Shown here piece by piece: positions 44,294 to 53,145 of a stretch of DNA of 64,000 bases. Both the position numbers and the translations under genes were made by a program. Within the stretch, counting starts at the first letter, position 1; the number at the start of each line of letters is the position of its first letter. This DNA comes from Acidicapsa acidisoli (GTDB lineage Bacteria; Acidobacteriota; Terriglobia; Terriglobales; Acidobacteriaceae). The DNA is taken from the NCBI RefSeq assembly GCF_025685625.1, contig NZ_JAGSYI010000001.1:744001-808000 (forward strand), in the 5' to 3' direction. Under the pieces are notes generated by a model. That model saw only the letters and a program-made list of their open reading frames with translations, had not been told where the DNA came from and searched no databases.

Positions 44294-45946
44294 CTATTTC
44301 GCCGGGGCAAATTCGGACCGGTGGCGACTGTAGAGGTAATAGATCACCAGCCCGATTGTCAGCCAGATGAAAAAGCGGAACCACGTAATGATCGGCAGAC
44401 CGCACATCAGCAAAACACAAAAGAGGATGCTCAGCACCGGAATCACCGGACCACCCGGAACGCGGAAGCCGCGTCGGCGATTGGGTTCCCGCACTCGAAG
44501 AACGAGAACCCCGATCGAGACTAGGACAAACGCAAACAGTGTCCCGATATTGGATAGATCCGCAAGCAGCTCAATATCAAACAAGCCCGATGGAATCGCA
44601 ACCAGAAATCCAGCAACCCAGGTCGAGAACGCCGGCGTTCGAAAGACCGGATGAACCTTGCTGAAGATCTTCGGCAGCAATCCATCCCGCGACATCGAGT
44701 ACCAGACGCGCGATTGACCGAGCTGATATACCAGCAGGGAGGAAACCATCCCCATCAGCGCGCCGACCAGCACAATCAGCCGTACCCAATGCAGCGGATG
44801 GCCACCCGGCAGCACCGACAGCTTCTTGAGCGCATTGACCACCGGCGCCGCGTCATCGACCATCGTATGCCACGGAACAAGTCCCGTAAGGCAGACAGCC
44901 ACCGAGAGATAGAGCAGCGTACAGACAATCAGCGTGGCGATAATGCCAATCGGCAAATCCCGCTGCGGATGGCAGCACTCCTCAGCCGCGGTCGAAACCG
45001 AATCGAATCCGATATACGTAAAAAATATGATCGAGCCGCCGGTCAGCACCCCCGAAAAGCCATTCGGCATATACGGATGCCAGTTGCCCGGATGAATATA
45101 ACCAAGCACAGCGAAGACAAAAATCAGAATGGCCGCAATCTTGATCCCAACCATGGCATTGTTCGCCTTGGCCGACTCCTGAATGCCGCGCACCAGCAGC
45201 ACCGTGAGCAAGAGAACGATCAGAAACGCCGGAATATTGAACCCGAAGTGCCAGCCCGCGTTATACAGGACATTCCCCTGCAGGTCCGTCATGCCATCCG
45301 ACAGATACGCAGGGGTAATCCATTTCGTCGAGGGATGCAGCCCGAACCAGTCCAGAAAGTCGACCACATGTGCGGCAAAGCCAACGCTCACCGTCATGTT
45401 TGACCCGGCGTACTCCAGAATCAGGTCCCAGCCAATGATCCACGCAACCAGCTCGCCGAGCGTCGCGTAGGCATAGGTATACGCTGATCCCGCAATGGGG
45501 ATCATCGACGCCAGTTCCGCATAGCAAAGACCGGTCAGCGCGCAGACAATCGCCACCAGCACCAGCGAAATCGAGATCGCCGGCCCCGCTCCCGGCCTGC
45601 CGCCCGAAAGCGCAGTATGCCGCAGAGCATGAAGCACCAGGCTCGCGACCGGCGCCTTGCTCCACTCGGAGATATTCGACTGGCTCCCTGAGATCGCTGT
45701 CCCGATCACGGTGAATATCCCGGAACCGATCACCGCCCCAATGCCAAGCGCCGTCAGCGACCATGGGCCGAGGGTTTTCTTGAGGCAGTGTTCCGGATCC
45801 TGGGAGTCCAGAATCAGCTTGTCGATGGACTTACGGGACAGCAGTTGGCTCGCCAGTGGAAAGCTCCTCGCCCTTGGAATGGAACTCGTCTGATTCACAT
45901 CACCCGCCCCGAAAACTCCAATCCACCGGAAAGTCAATGAAGACAA
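44294..45946 (-). CDS. APC-family amino acid permease (cationic type)
   Basis: 550 residues at most, with 12-14 membrane helices. KKTLGPWSLTALGIGAVIG then GSGIFTVIG is the conserved first helix of APC transporters, followed by AGPAISISLVLVAIVCALTG and ASMIPIAGSAYTYAYATLGE. The C-terminal extra helices suit the cationic amino acid transporter (CAT/YfnA) branch. GTG 45895, with GGGGCGG nearby, is a plausible start 17 codons in. Substrate not predictable. Confidence 0.9.
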   Translation of the reverse strand: MSSLTFRWIGVFGAGDVNQTSSIPRARSFPLASQLLSRKSIDKLILDSQDPEHCLKKTLGPWSLTALGIGAVIGSGIFTVIGTAISGSQSNISEWSKAPVASLVLHALRHTALSGGRPGAGPAISISLVLVAIVCALTGLCYAELASMIPIAGSAYTYAYATLGELVAWIIGWDLILEYAGSNMTVSVGFAAHVVDFLDWFGLHPSTKWITPAYLSDGMTDLQGNVLYNAGWHFGFNIPAFLIVLLLTVLLVRGIQESAKANNAMVGIKIAAILIFVFAVLGYIHPGNWHPYMPNGFSGVLTGGSIIFFTYIGFDSVSTAAEECCHPQRDLPIGIIATLIVCTLLYLSVAVCLTGLVPWHTMVDDAAPVVNALKKLSVLPGGHPLHWVRLIVLVGALMGMVSSLLVYQLGQSRVWYSMSRDGLLPKIFSKVHPVFRTPAFSTWVAGFLVAIPSGLFDIELLADLSNIGTLFAFVLVSIGVLVLRVREPNRRRGFRVPGGPVIPVLSILFCVLLMCGLPIITWFRFFIWLTIGLVIYYLYSRHRSEFAPAK

Positions 45947-46000
45947 TGGGTGCCCCGGGTCTCGCCCTTGAGAACTTGGAGACCTGGGGTCAAACTCACC

Positions 46001-46159
46001 TTACTTGCGCTTCGCCTGGCCGCGAGCAGCCTTCTTCAGCTTCTGCTTATTCTCGCCGCGTGGCCCAGTCCGTGGTCCCTTCGGAGCGGCCTTCTTGCGA
46101 GCAGCGCGCTTGATCTTCTTGCGTTCCAGTACGTCTTCTACAGCCTTTGTGTTTGCCAT
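46001..46159 (-). CDS. Small Lys/Arg-rich protein (52 aa)
   Basis: It runs from ATG 46159 to TAA 46001 and begins MANTKAVEDVLERKKIKRAA; over one third of residues are Lys or Arg, including RAARKKAAPKGPRTGPRG and KQKLKKAARGQAKRK. Such composition suggests RNA, ribosome or DNA contact. It lies between the permease and uvrD genes and faces the same direction. No family name can be given. Confidence 0.65.
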   Translation of the reverse strand: MANTKAVEDVLERKKIKRAARKKAAPKGPRTGPRGENKQKLKKAARGQAKRK

Positions 46160-46238
46160 CTTTTTCTCTTTTCGTGTTGTTTTTGGATTGCCCCAACCAG
46201 TAAAGACCAGGGCTTGAACTCATAGAGGGGCGTCCGCG

Positions 46239-49157
46239 TTACATCTTCTCCAGCTGCGCAAACTTTTCGATCAGCTTCTTTACCCCAAATCTAGCAAAGT
46301 GTACCGTAAGTTTCGCATCTTCGCCGTCGCCTTCGCGCAGAATTACGGTTCCCTCGCCATATTTTCCGTGCCGCACGCGGCTGCCCTTCGTCAAACCAGG
46401 CGTAACCGGGCTCATCGGAACCTCCATCTTTGGCCGGGCAAAACCAGCGCCGCCCCGCCCGCCAGCACTGCGTCCGCCGAAAAACTGGGCAATATTATCC
46501 AGCGAATCCGGCTTCTTCTCCGCTGGCTTCGACGCGTCCGCCGTACCTGTTTTCCGCTGCGGCGTCCACACAACCGGCTTCCCGCCAGCCTGCGGATACG
46601 GCGTAGCCTTCACGCCCGCGTAAGGCGCACGCAACGGCGTCCGCCCGGGAGTCCTGTCGGAACTCTGGTCCTCATCCTCATAACTGTAGTGGCCGCCGCC
46701 AAAATCGTCGTTGGCTCCAGCCGCCAATCCAGTCCGGCGATTCGCCCCAAATCCGCTGCCCCACGCACCCGAACCATACCCGCCGCCGCTGGCTTCGCGC
46801 CGATGCATCGGCGTCCCAAGATTCTCAATCAGCCGCCCCGGAATCTCCTCCAGAAACCGCGAAGCCAGGCTAGCCTCCGGCGCGTCGTTCCCGTACCGCC
46901 GCCGATACTGCGCCCGCGTCAGCACCAGCGTGTCCATCGCCCGCGTCATGCCCACGTAGCAAAGCCTGCGTTCCTCTTCCAGCCCATCCGGGTCGTTCAT
47001 CGTCCGCGAATGCGGAAACAACCCCTCTTCCATTCCAGTCAGAAAGACCAGCGGAAACTCCAGCCCCTTCGCCGCATGAAGGCTCATCAGCGTCACCCGC
47101 GCGTCCTCGCTGTACTGGTCCGTATCCGAGACCAGCGCCGCATGATCCAGAAACTCGCTCAGCGTCTCGCCCCGCTGCTCCGCATCCTGCGCCGCGTTCG
47201 CCAACTCCTTTAGATTCTCAATCCGGCTCACAGCCTCCGGCGAACCCTCCGCCTCCAGCACTCGAATATACCCACTGCGATCGATCAGGAACCGAATCAG
47301 CTCCGGCAGAGTTCCCCGATCGCCCGGCTTGCGAAAAGCACGATCTTGTTCCGGGTCCAGCGGATTGAGCTTGCTGGCGTCTCGCGCTGCCTGCTCGGCA
47401 ATCTTCTTCTGCGCCGTGGTCTTGCTGTTGACTCCGGCCGTGTTGCTGAGGAAAGGGGAAAGCATCGCAGGATCGAAAATCGGGATGATCGCTGCGGGCA
47501 CCGATTCAACGATCTCGCCTCCAAAATCAAAATCCGTCCCGTCGCCAGCATCCGACGACGCCCCAAAGTCAAAGCTGGCATTCTCGCCAAACTCAAACCC
47601 TGAATCCGATCCAGCATCCGAACCGACATCGGCCTCGCCCACAGCGTCCGCCGAATCCCCAGCGACATCCGCCGCCAGCTTCCCGGCAAAATCGTCGCCG
47701 TCCAGATGCACCAGCGCCCGAGCATCCTTGATCAGCTGCCGAAAACCCTCCAGAGCCGCGCAAGCCCGCGCCGGAACAAGCTGATTCCGCGCCGCTTGCT
47801 CAATCGCCTCCCACGTCGACGTGCCCGTCTCCAGCGCCAGCCGCTCCAGCGTCTCCAGCGTTGTCTTCCCAATCCCCCGCGTCGGCGTATTCACACACCG
47901 CTGCAAGGCGACCGAGTCATGCGGATTCAGGACTAACTTCAAGTAGCTCAACATGTCGCGAATCTCAGCTCGCTCGTAAAAGCTGAATCCGCCGACCATC
48001 GTGTACTTCACCCCGTACCGCCGCAGCGCCTCTTCCACCAGACGCGACTGCGAATTCGTCCGATAAAGCACCGCTGTCCGCGCTTCCCGTTCGCCGTCGG
48101 CCTCACGCAGAAATTTATTGATCCGGTCGGCAATAAACAGCGCCTCATTCTCGCCATCCGGAGCCTCATAGAACCCCACCAGCGACCCGCCGTCGCGCTC
48201 CGTCCACAGCGTCTTGCCCTTGCGCTGAGCATTGTTCGCTACGACCGTCCCAGCCGCCTCCAGAATCACCTGCGTCGAGCGGTAATTCTGCTCTAGCCGG
48301 ACGATCTTCGCGTTCGGAAAATCCTTCTCAAACTCCAGAATGTTGCGAATATCCGCCCCGCGCCACGAATAGATGCTCTGGTCCTCGTCGCCCACCGCGC
48401 ACACATTCCTGCGCTCGCCGGCCAGCATCTTCATCAGCTCATACTGCGGACGGTTCGTATCCTGGTACTCGTCCACTAGCAGATATTTGAACCGCCGCTG
48501 GTACCGCTCCCGCACCTCGCCCGAAGCCTTCAGCAGCCGCACCGTCTCCAACAGGAGATCGTCGAAATCCAGCGCATTGTTCTTGGCCATCTCCTTGCGA
48601 TAGGCCTCATAAATATGCGCAATTCGCTCCGAACCCGGATCGGAAGAACTGAGGTAATACTCCTGCGGATCGATCATGTGGCTCTTGGCCCACGAAATCT
48701 TCCCCAGCACCGTTCGCGGCGTAAGCTGCTTCGTATCCAACCCTAGCCGCTTCATGATCGTCTTCACAATCGACTGCTGATCGTTCTCGTCGTAGATCGC
48801 AAAATCCCGCGTCAGCCCGACCGCATTCGGCCCGGTCCCGATCCGCAACGCCTCAATATCCCGCCGCAAAATCCGCACGCAAAGCGAGTGAAAGGTCGCA
48901 ATCAGCGGCTTCGTCAGCGAACCCCGTTCGAGGAGCTTGTCGATCCGCTCGCCCATCTCCTTCGAGGCCTTGTTGGTAAAGGTCACAGCCAGAATCGAAT
49001 CCGGCGCAACCCCTTTTTCCTGGATCAGGTAAGCGATGCGGTAGGTAATGACACGCGTCTTCCCCGACCCGGCCCCAGCCAGGATCAGCACCGGCCCCTC
49101 CGTAGTCTCCACGGCGGCGCGCTGTTCAGGATTCAGTTGTTCGACAAGATGCTGCAA
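46239..49157 (-). CDS. UvrD/PcrA-type DNA helicase with acidic insertion
   Basis: 972 residues, about 200 more than typical PcrA. SF1A motifs: Walker A AGAGSGKT (27-34), Ia AVTFTNKASKEM, II LLVDEYQDTN (about 226-235), III VGDEDQSIYSWRGAD, IV EQNYRST, V VTLMSLHAAKGLEF (about 688-701), VI EERRLCYVGMTRAMDTL. Residues about 490-615 in the 2B part are an acidic, Gly/Ser/Phe-rich insertion (repeated DFGG/DFG/SDAG). The C-terminus ends in a PcrA-like Tudor-type unit (GSRVRHGKYGEGTVI). It unwinds DNA 3'-5' in repair and removes RNA polymerase. Confidence 0.93.
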   Translation of the reverse strand: MQHLVEQLNPEQRAAVETTEGPVLILAGAGSGKTRVITYRIAYLIQEKGVAPDSILAVTFTNKASKEMGERIDKLLERGSLTKPLIATFHSLCVRILRRDIEALRIGTGPNAVGLTRDFAIYDENDQQSIVKTIMKRLGLDTKQLTPRTVLGKISWAKSHMIDPQEYYLSSSDPGSERIAHIYEAYRKEMAKNNALDFDDLLLETVRLLKASGEVRERYQRRFKYLLVDEYQDTNRPQYELMKMLAGERRNVCAVGDEDQSIYSWRGADIRNILEFEKDFPNAKIVRLEQNYRSTQVILEAAGTVVANNAQRKGKTLWTERDGGSLVGFYEAPDGENEALFIADRINKFLREADGEREARTAVLYRTNSQSRLVEEALRRYGVKYTMVGGFSFYERAEIRDMLSYLKLVLNPHDSVALQRCVNTPTRGIGKTTLETLERLALETGTSTWEAIEQAARNQLVPARACAALEGFRQLIKDARALVHLDGDDFAGKLAADVAGDSADAVGEADVGSDAGSDSGFEFGENASFDFGASSDAGDGTDFDFGGEIVESVPAAIIPIFDPAMLSPFLSNTAGVNSKTTAQKKIAEQAARDASKLNPLDPEQDRAFRKPGDRGTLPELIRFLIDRSGYIRVLEAEGSPEAVSRIENLKELANAAQDAEQRGETLSEFLDHAALVSDTDQYSEDARVTLMSLHAAKGLEFPLVFLTGMEEGLFPHSRTMNDPDGLEEERRLCYVGMTRAMDTLVLTRAQYRRRYGNDAPEASLASRFLEEIPGRLIENLGTPMHRREASGGGYGSGAWGSGFGANRRTGLAAGANDDFGGGHYSYEDEDQSSDRTPGRTPLRAPYAGVKATPYPQAGGKPVVWTPQRKTGTADASKPAEKKPDSLDNIAQFFGGRSAGGRGGAGFARPKMEVPMSPVTPGLTKGSRVRHGKYGEGTVILREGDGEDAKLTVHFARFGVKKLIEKFAQLEKM

Positions 49158-49437
49158 GAGTTCCGTATCCGGCGGGAAAATATCCTTCCTCTAGTGTACC
49201 GTCAGCAGGTTATCGCCGCTCGACGGCGCCAGAGAGGAGTGTGCTACGGACATGTTTTGTCTTGCGCGAACAAGGCATGCAATCATTCAAGGAAATGGGC
49301 AGACGTCGCACCCCAACTTTTGAATTTTCCGTCCCATCGGCAACACCGGGCACCCTACCTTCTGTGGCTTTGCGTAACGCAACGTCGGGAGTGTTTCGGG
49401 GCGTTCGCGCCTAGCAACATGGAGCGCTCGGAGGCGC

Positions 49438-50106
49438 ATGATGACAATTTCCGATGAAGACCGTGAGGCGAAGCTCATTTTTATTGAAGCTTTCTTTGAG
49501 GAATTCGAACGCAGAATCGAACGTCTCCCGAAGCTGTTGGCAGATTCCTTTAAAGACGAGGCGCTCACCTTATGCGTGGTGTATATCGACCACCTTGCAT
49601 CTGGACACTTTGGTGGCGATCAAAGCAACAACGAGAATTTCTCGCGTGCGCTCAGAACACTAAGCGGAGATTCGCTCTTCGCAATGATTCATCCGCGAGA
49701 TCTGCTGGAGAAAGCGGCGGGGTTTTGTCACGAGGCCCTTCCCCTACTGGAATCCGTGGTCCAGAATCACCCCAATGCACTTCTGGAGGAGGCCCTGCTC
49801 CGCAGGGCCGTTCAGGAATCCGGCCTTGCCGAGCCTGTAAAACAGAAATTGAACTCTAACTTGTGGAGAGCGTCGATTGCGTCGATCTGCTACTCCCACA
49901 TCCGGGGGCAGTTGGTTCATGGACCAGGAAGCGGGGGCCTCTTGTTCGAGGACAGTTTGTACAAGGGAAAAGTGGGCGTAAAAGTGGATTTCGATCTTCT
50001 CTACAGGGCTCTTCGTAGCATTTACGATTCAGTTAAGACAAAATCCCTCCAAAACGCTGAATGGTTCGGAAATCCTAGCTATCCAGACCGAAATAAGACG
50101 GGCTAA
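49438..50106 (+). CDS. HEPN-like hypothetical protein
   Basis: 222 residues, all-helical by appearance, with GGAGGC five bases before ATG 49438. Near the C-terminus HIRGQLVHGPGS contains R156-x4-H161, the Rx4-6H signature of HEPN ribonucleases, which act in toxin-antitoxin and abortive-infection systems. The surrounding sequence (LLYRALRSIYDSVKTK) suits the last helices of that fold. No MNT partner is adjacent. If the fold is right it is a possible RNA-cutting effector; the motif alone is short and can occur by chance. Confidence 0.5.
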   Translation: MMTISDEDREAKLIFIEAFFEEFERRIERLPKLLADSFKDEALTLCVVYIDHLASGHFGGDQSNNENFSRALRTLSGDSLFAMIHPRDLLEKAAGFCHEALPLLESVVQNHPNALLEEALLRRAVQESGLAEPVKQKLNSNLWRASIASICYSHIRGQLVHGPGSGGLLFEDSLYKGKVGVKVDFDLLYRALRSIYDSVKTKSLQNAEWFGNPSYPDRNKTG

Positions 50107-50149
50107 GGTCCCGACAGGTCTAAAACCAGATCTAGCGTATCTGATGGAA

Positions 50150-50223
50150 GGTGGCGCAGGTCTGAATAAATACCAATGCGGGTGCCTCACATCTGGCTTC
50201 TGAGATGTGGGTTTCTCAAAGCC
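50150..50223. repeat. 74-bp direct repeat, copy 1, with hairpin
   Basis: Aligns without gaps to 50834-50907 at about 59 of 74 positions by hand. It contains an imperfect palindrome at 50185-50211 (CACATCT/AGATGTG stem). Copy 1 ends 13 bp before the stop of the gene it brackets. Confidence 0.75.
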
Positions 50224-50235
50224 GGGCCGGGCGAA

Positions 50236-50805
50236 CTATTGGGACCCCTCCCGCTCGAGCACGAACAATTTAAAGTATGGGTCCCCCGTTGGAGGATCGG
50301 CAAGAAAGCTCAGTTGATCAGGAAGCTTCTGGCTAAGCTCTTCAATTTCGAGTGCTAGAGACGCTCTCATTTGTTCTCTTGACTTGCCGATCTTTTGAAG
50401 GCTGCGCCAGTAAATATATGAAGAAATGAGGCCCAATGAAACCAAGGCAAGAACTGTTGATTGAAGGTACCTCTCAAAGAAGGCGTCGCCAAGCAAGCAG
50501 ATTGCGATTATCACCACGGGTGGGCCAAGGTCAGAACAGAGTTGACCCACGGCCTTGTCCTCACCGCGACTTCCAGCGATTGCTAAGCCTCGTGCGTAGA
50601 TAGCCTCGATGGAAGGTGCGTGCAGCGCCTGTTCTTTGGCTTCCTTAGAACGTGCGTGCGATGCATCTTCTTTGGCTTTCTTTCCCCTCCCCCTGTCTCT
50701 CTGCAAAGCCTCCGAAACAGCCAAACGGACTGCGTAGTCAGCCGAAACGCCTCGCATTTCTGCGAACTCTTGAATAAGGGAATCAATTGATCTACGGATA
50801 GCCAT
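50236..50805 (-). CDS. Membrane protein bracketed by direct repeats
   Basis: 189 residues; GGGAGG lies upstream of ATG 50805. The first 40 residues (RSIDSLIQEFAEMRGVSADY) look like a small helical DNA-binding or coiled-coil region, residues 40-70 are highly charged, and two membrane helices follow (VVIIAICLLGDAFFERYL and VLALVSLGLISSYIYW). The C-terminal 55 residues are cytosolic. No family recognised. The 74-bp repeats on both sides suggest a mobile or recombining cassette. Confidence 0.6.
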   Translation of the reverse strand: MAIRRSIDSLIQEFAEMRGVSADYAVRLAVSEALQRDRGRGKKAKEDASHARSKEAKEQALHAPSIEAIYARGLAIAGSRGEDKAVGQLCSDLGPPVVIIAICLLGDAFFERYLQSTVLALVSLGLISSYIYWRSLQKIGKSREQMRASLALEIEELSQKLPDQLSFLADPPTGDPYFKLFVLEREGSQ

Positions 50806-50833
50806 GGCCGTTGCCTCCCGAACATGTTAGGTG

Positions 50834-50907
50834 GGTGGCGCAGGTCTGGCAAACAACCAAATTGGGTACCCCACATCTCGCTTCTAAGATGTGGGGCTCG
50901 CAAAGCC
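50834..50907. repeat. 74-bp direct repeat, copy 2, with hairpin
   Basis: Same orientation and length as copy 1; its palindrome at 50869-50896 is a 10-bp perfect stem (CCCCACATCT/AGATGTGGGG) with an 8-base loop. Confidence 0.75.
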
Positions 50908-51038
50908 TGATCAAGCCCGATATCCCCTAGATCCAGCCAGATTCTCGCATTTGCTTTTCTATCTGTCATTCCATTCGCGAATATGCTTCTTCACCACCAG
51001 CCCAACCGCCGCAAACCCATTCGCGCCCCGCGCGAATT

Positions 51039-51195
51039 CGGAGGGAGCAGGGGCATTCATGCCCCTGAATAGCCGCCACGCAACGAAGCGGCTTTAGCCG
51101 CGGGCCTTCGCTCCCAAATCAAGAAAATGCCCGCGCCTAAAGGCGCAATATGGCAGCCCCATCGTTCCAGGGCATAAAGGCCCCGGCTCCCTCCG
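51039..51195. repeat. REP-like palindromic cluster next to RAYT gene
   Basis: Two about 29-bp units in inverted orientation (51039-51067 and 51167-51195, sharing CGGAGGGAGC...GGGGC...TATGCCC) flank two small palindromes, GCGGCT-TT-AGCCGC at 51088-51101 and GCGCCT-AA-AGGCGC at 51133-51146. The left unit contains AGGGGCAT-TC-ATGCCCCT. Inverted REP pairs with internal hairpins resemble the BIMEs associated with RAYT proteins, and the adjacent gene is one. The flanking stretch 50908-51038 holds nothing else I recognise. Confidence 0.75.
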
Positions 51196-51238
51196 TGCTT
51201 CGACCTCGAAAATGCTCCGGCATCGGATCCAGCCTACC

Positions 51239-51667
51239 CTAACCCGCCGAACTGAACGGATACGCATCGGCGCTCGAAACAAGTCTGGCCCGAACTGGAT
51301 TCTCCTCGATACAGCGCACGCAATCAGCGAACTTGTCCGCCGTTGATATCTGGCTTTCGTTGAAGCTCCTCATCCAGACATCCATCTTGCTCTTCAGGCG
51401 AAAGGAAAAACCGCCCTTGATGAATTGCATGGCCTTCTCAAGGGAAACCTCAGCGGCTGGCGTAATCAGCACATGGAAATGATCCGGCATGACGACGTGC
51501 GCATGGAGAAGAAACCTCCCCTGCTCGCGGTAGTCGAACAGCACCTGCCGGAACAATTCCGCGTTAGCCGTCACCTGAAACAGCCTCCGCCGCTGCGCTG
51601 TAACTGCGGTTACCAGATAAGTGCGGGTCTCTTGCGGCGCAAAACGCATTGCGAAAATATACAGCAA
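51239..51667 (-). CDS. REP-associated tyrosine transposase (RAYT), probably inactive
   Basis: 142 residues (ATG 51649 is an alternative start). The HUH motif is intact in HVVMPDHFHVLI, and KGGFSFRLKSK and WMRSFNES are typical. The catalytic Tyr that precedes the ENPV motif by four residues in the family (Tyr115 of E. coli TnpA-REP, DYIYINPV) is a Cys here (VRCIEENPV, codon TGT for TAT). The frame ends at a TAG just after YPFSSAG, while family-like codons (GRLDPMPEHF) continue beyond it in frame. So it is likely a catalytically dead, slightly truncated copy. It normally acts in REP spreading. Confidence 0.8.
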   Translation of the reverse strand: MLYIFAMRFAPQETRTYLVTAVTAQRRRLFQVTANAELFRQVLFDYREQGRFLLHAHVVMPDHFHVLITPAAEVSLEKAMQFIKGGFSFRLKSKMDVWMRSFNESQISTADKFADCVRCIEENPVRARLVSSADAYPFSSAG

Positions 51668-52084
51668 TCACCTGCCGTCAAAGGCGGATGGCGCTCGATA
51701 CCGGACTGTCCCGGTCCCGCCTGCGTCTTATACCGCCCCTTGTGGGCAGCGTGAGATTGTAATCATGCTTGGAGCCTCATTCGCTATCGGATCGGAGCTG
51801 CCTGCCTTATGGTTGCTGTCAACGCGGAGACAATGACCACACGAGCGGCAATCTTTTCTGCGAGGCTCGACCGCGTTGGTCAATCCATTAGGCCGCTCGA
51901 TGTTCAAATCACACACTTCAGTCATCTCCGCAGTTCGCGTTGCGAACTCTTCAGCTCTTTCTCAGGAGACAACCGGGCGATCACTTTGTATATTGCGCAT
52001 TGGCATCATGGAAGGTGGCGCATTTGTCACTTTCCATTGGTTACTTCTGGCTCTTGGCATCCTGACGGGCTGAAAACGTGCTAA

Positions 52085-52195
52085 TCACATTGCGTAAGTG
52101 TGTAGCAGCCAATAGATAAGGAACAGCGCCACAAAGGCCAGCACGATATGGACAAGCCATTGTCCAGGAGAATTCGGTCTGCCGAAGTTGAACAC
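52085..52195 (-). CDS. Possible 36-aa membrane peptide (low confidence)
   Basis: From GTG 52195 to TGA 52085: one hydrophobic helix (LVHIVLAFVALFLIYWLLH) framed by PNSPGQW and TYAM. Stops close the frame just upstream, so GTG is the only start; no ribosome site is seen. It could be a tiny membrane protein or the tail of a lost gene. Confidence 0.25.
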   Translation of the reverse strand: MFNFGRPNSPGQWLVHIVLAFVALFLIYWLLHTYAM

Positions 52196-52383
52196 GCTGG
52201 AATACTATCAGCCCATTTCTGGAATCTACAGAGCAAGACTGACCGTCATCCTGAAACCGGAAGACCACAGCAATGGGAACGGCTATCAGAGTTGACGGAA
52301 TCAATATCCCAGATTCGGGTCAGATTCCCTCAAGGCTGGCGGGGGCCCATTAGCACTTTCTGTCCTAACCACACGAGGGGTGC

Positions 52384-52414
52384 CCCATCCTTCCTGTCCT
52401 TTGGGAAGGGTGGG
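52384..52414. repeat. REP-like hairpin (CCCATCCTTCC)
   Basis: 11-bp stem with one G-T pair, arms 52384-52394 and 52404-52414, nine-base loop. Its form (CCCAT-CCTTCC...GGAAGG-GTGGG) differs from the two other repeat families in this patch. Confidence 0.55.
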
Positions 52415-52583
52415 AAACCACAAAAGCAGCCCTTTCTTGCCCTTGCTTTTCTTTCTGTCATTCCCGGCTAGGGAATCTGCTTCTCCGCCGCGTAGAACAC
52501 TCCGCTCCACAGACCATAGTGCTATGGCCCATAACGTTGTGTGCATTGTCAGATCTACCTTCCCGGCCTACTCTCTCACTAAC

Positions 52584-52775
52584 ATGAGCACAGTCTGGAC
52601 AGTCGAACGGAATTCGGGAGCCCGCGCAGGACTCGTCGCGGGTGATGTGAGGAAACAGCTCTGGCGGTCCCTGAGGATGAGCCGACTGGACTTCTTCCAG
52701 TTGCTTCCCGAAGGCACGCTGTTGGACGAAAAAACTCTGCTTGAGATCACAAAGATTCTGAAGGAACAGCTCTAG
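52584..52775 (+). CDS. Small hypothetical protein (63 aa)
   Basis: From ATG 52584; the frame is open upstream and an earlier ATG cannot be excluded. The second half is a helical stretch (MSRLDFFQLLPEGTLLDEKT and LLEITKILKEQL). No ribosome site of note, no known motif. Convergent with the next small gene. Confidence 0.4.
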   Translation: MSTVWTVERNSGARAGLVAGDVRKQLWRSLRMSRLDFFQLLPEGTLLDEKTLLEITKILKEQL

Positions 52776-52780
52776 GCGCT

Positions 52781-52951
52781 CTATGCCGGCTCCGGCAGTC
52801 CGCCGTCAGGCACTCCGCGGGGTTCGTCGTCTTCGCCTTCCGGGAGAAGCTCGACCCCAAGTTCAGTGATTGGCTTAATCGGCGGAAAAACTTCCGGACC
52901 GTCAATATCGGTTTCTGCATCGGGCGCAAGAGGACTATTTGAAGTGGCCAT
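52781..52951 (-). CDS. Small acidic, proline-rich protein (56 aa)
   Basis: ATG 52951 follows AGGAGA. It reads MATSNSPLAPDAETDIDGPE, then a Pro-rich middle (VFPPIKPITELGVELLP) and an acidic/Gly/Pro end (EGEDDEPRGVPDGGLPEPA). Probably unstructured and soluble. Lies 194 bp downstream of the pseudokinase gene in the same direction. Confidence 0.5.
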   Translation of the reverse strand: MATSNSPLAPDAETDIDGPEVFPPIKPITELGVELLPEGEDDEPRGVPDGGLPEPA

Positions 52952-53145
52952 CGTATTCTCCTGCCTGCTTGGATGCGGAAAACCGACCCACAGACCAAGC
53001 TTCCCATTCGCTGCAACAAAGCACAAATCCCCATAAAAACACGCAAATTCAACCCCAATAAAATGAATAACTCGCACCCCACCCGCGCCAAGCCCGTCCC
53101 ATTCGCCAGAAATTGTTCTACGTGGAACAATTTCCAGCACCAGAC

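Larger units (their letters stand above)
51668..52583. other. Mostly noncoding 916-bp accessory segment
   Basis: No gene of good quality. It includes a possible 36-residue membrane peptide (52085-52195, listed separately) and a hairpin at 52384-52414. The remaining open frames lack ribosome sites and protein-like composition. Looks like a decayed region. Confidence 0.4.

Noticed and set aside
50150-50907. A CRISPR array.
   Set aside because: Only two long, imperfect repeats with a gene between them; no regular short spacers, no cas genes.
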